Of a DNA stretch of 13,841 nt, positions 13,787 to 13,841 are shown in pieces (the first letter of the stretch is position 1; every line of letters begins with the position of its first letter). This stretch comes from JAAYCI01 sp964370445. GTDB taxonomy: Bacteria; Bacillota; Clostridia; Oscillospirales; Ruminococcaceae. Position numbers and translations under genes: made by a program. Below the pieces are notes generated by a model. It had not been told where the DNA came from. It ran no database searches and saw only the letters and a program-made list of their open reading frames with translations. The stretch lies in assembly GCA_964370445.1 (NCBI GenBank), contig CAYJJK010000070.1, positions 1 through 13,841 of the forward strand, given 5' to 3'.

Positions 13787-13841
13787 TGGAGGTGCCGGGC
13801 AGATTTGAACTGCCGAATGGAGGTTTTGCAGACCTCTGCCT
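13787..13841 (-). tRNA. tRNA-Cys (GCA), 5' part beyond the window
   Basis: On the minus strand the anticodon stem GAGGT/ACCTC holds the 7-base loop CTGCAAA, which gives anticodon GCA for cysteine. The T arm is GGCAG/CTGCC around the loop TTCAAAT. The acceptor 3' strand CGGCACC is followed by discriminator T, as expected for tRNA-Cys, and an encoded CCA ending at 13787. The D arm and the 5' acceptor strand are outside the window. Confidence 0.95.

Noticed and set aside
13753..13841. tRNA-Cys 3' end as attachment site of an integrated island
   Set aside because: The tRNA is followed directly by its own terminator and radA; no repeat of its 3' end was noticed elsewhere in the window, and the recombinase gene is about 4 kb away.
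1..13841. CRISPR array, insertion sequence or toxin-antitoxin pair
   Set aside because: No regularly spaced repeats, transposase motifs or paired small genes were found on either strand.

Overview
The window looks like a chromosomal segment of a low-to-moderate GC Firmicute in class Clostridia. The signs are strong AGGAGG-type ribosome binding sites, sigma-A type promoters, the order queA-tgt-yajC followed by the SCIFF peptide and its radical SAM maturase (a hallmark of Clostridia), and TTG starts behind good Shine-Dalgarno sequences. Assignment below class (for example Oscillospirales) is a guess.

Left part (1-3931, minus strand): early diaminopimelate/lysine genes in two transcription units. 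asd and dapA are read together and end at a clear terminator. dapB follows from its own extended -10 promoter and overlaps by 4 bases (ATGA) a CapA-family membrane-anchored protein cut by the left edge. Together Asd, DapA and DapB turn aspartyl phosphate into tetrahydrodipicolinate, the precursor of lysine and of peptidoglycan diaminopimelate.

Middle part (3981-8434, plus strand): a near-consensus promoter starts queA and tgt, two enzymes of queuosine tRNA modification. A second promoter precedes yajC (Sec translocon accessory protein), scfA (the 48-residue Cys-rich SCIFF precursor) and scfB (its radical SAM/SPASM maturase). A perfect 11-bp hairpin lies between scfA and scfB and probably sets peptide-to-enzyme ratio. 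The unit ends at a perfect 21-bp palindrome that can stop transcription from both sides.

Right part (8485-12330): a 359-residue XerC/D-type tyrosine recombinase on the minus strand, a 426-bp AT-rich intergenic region, then a small plus-strand operon: GT4 glycosyltransferase, GT2 glycosyltransferase and a DUF2304 membrane protein, probably for a cell-surface glycan. The intergenic region holds a perfect 17-bp-arm palindrome whose core has the 11-6-11 geometry of a dif site; this is the most interesting non-coding element here. The operon has tandem promoters and a roughly 100-base leader lacking a usable ribosome binding site.

Right end (12304-13841, minus strand): a shared terminator, radA (recombination ATPase), a tRNA terminator, and the 3' part of a tRNA-Cys(GCA) gene cut by the edge. 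Nearly all genes belong to known families. Candidate novelty is in the recombinase-adjacent palindrome, the SCIFF locus details and the leader of the glycosyltransferase operon.
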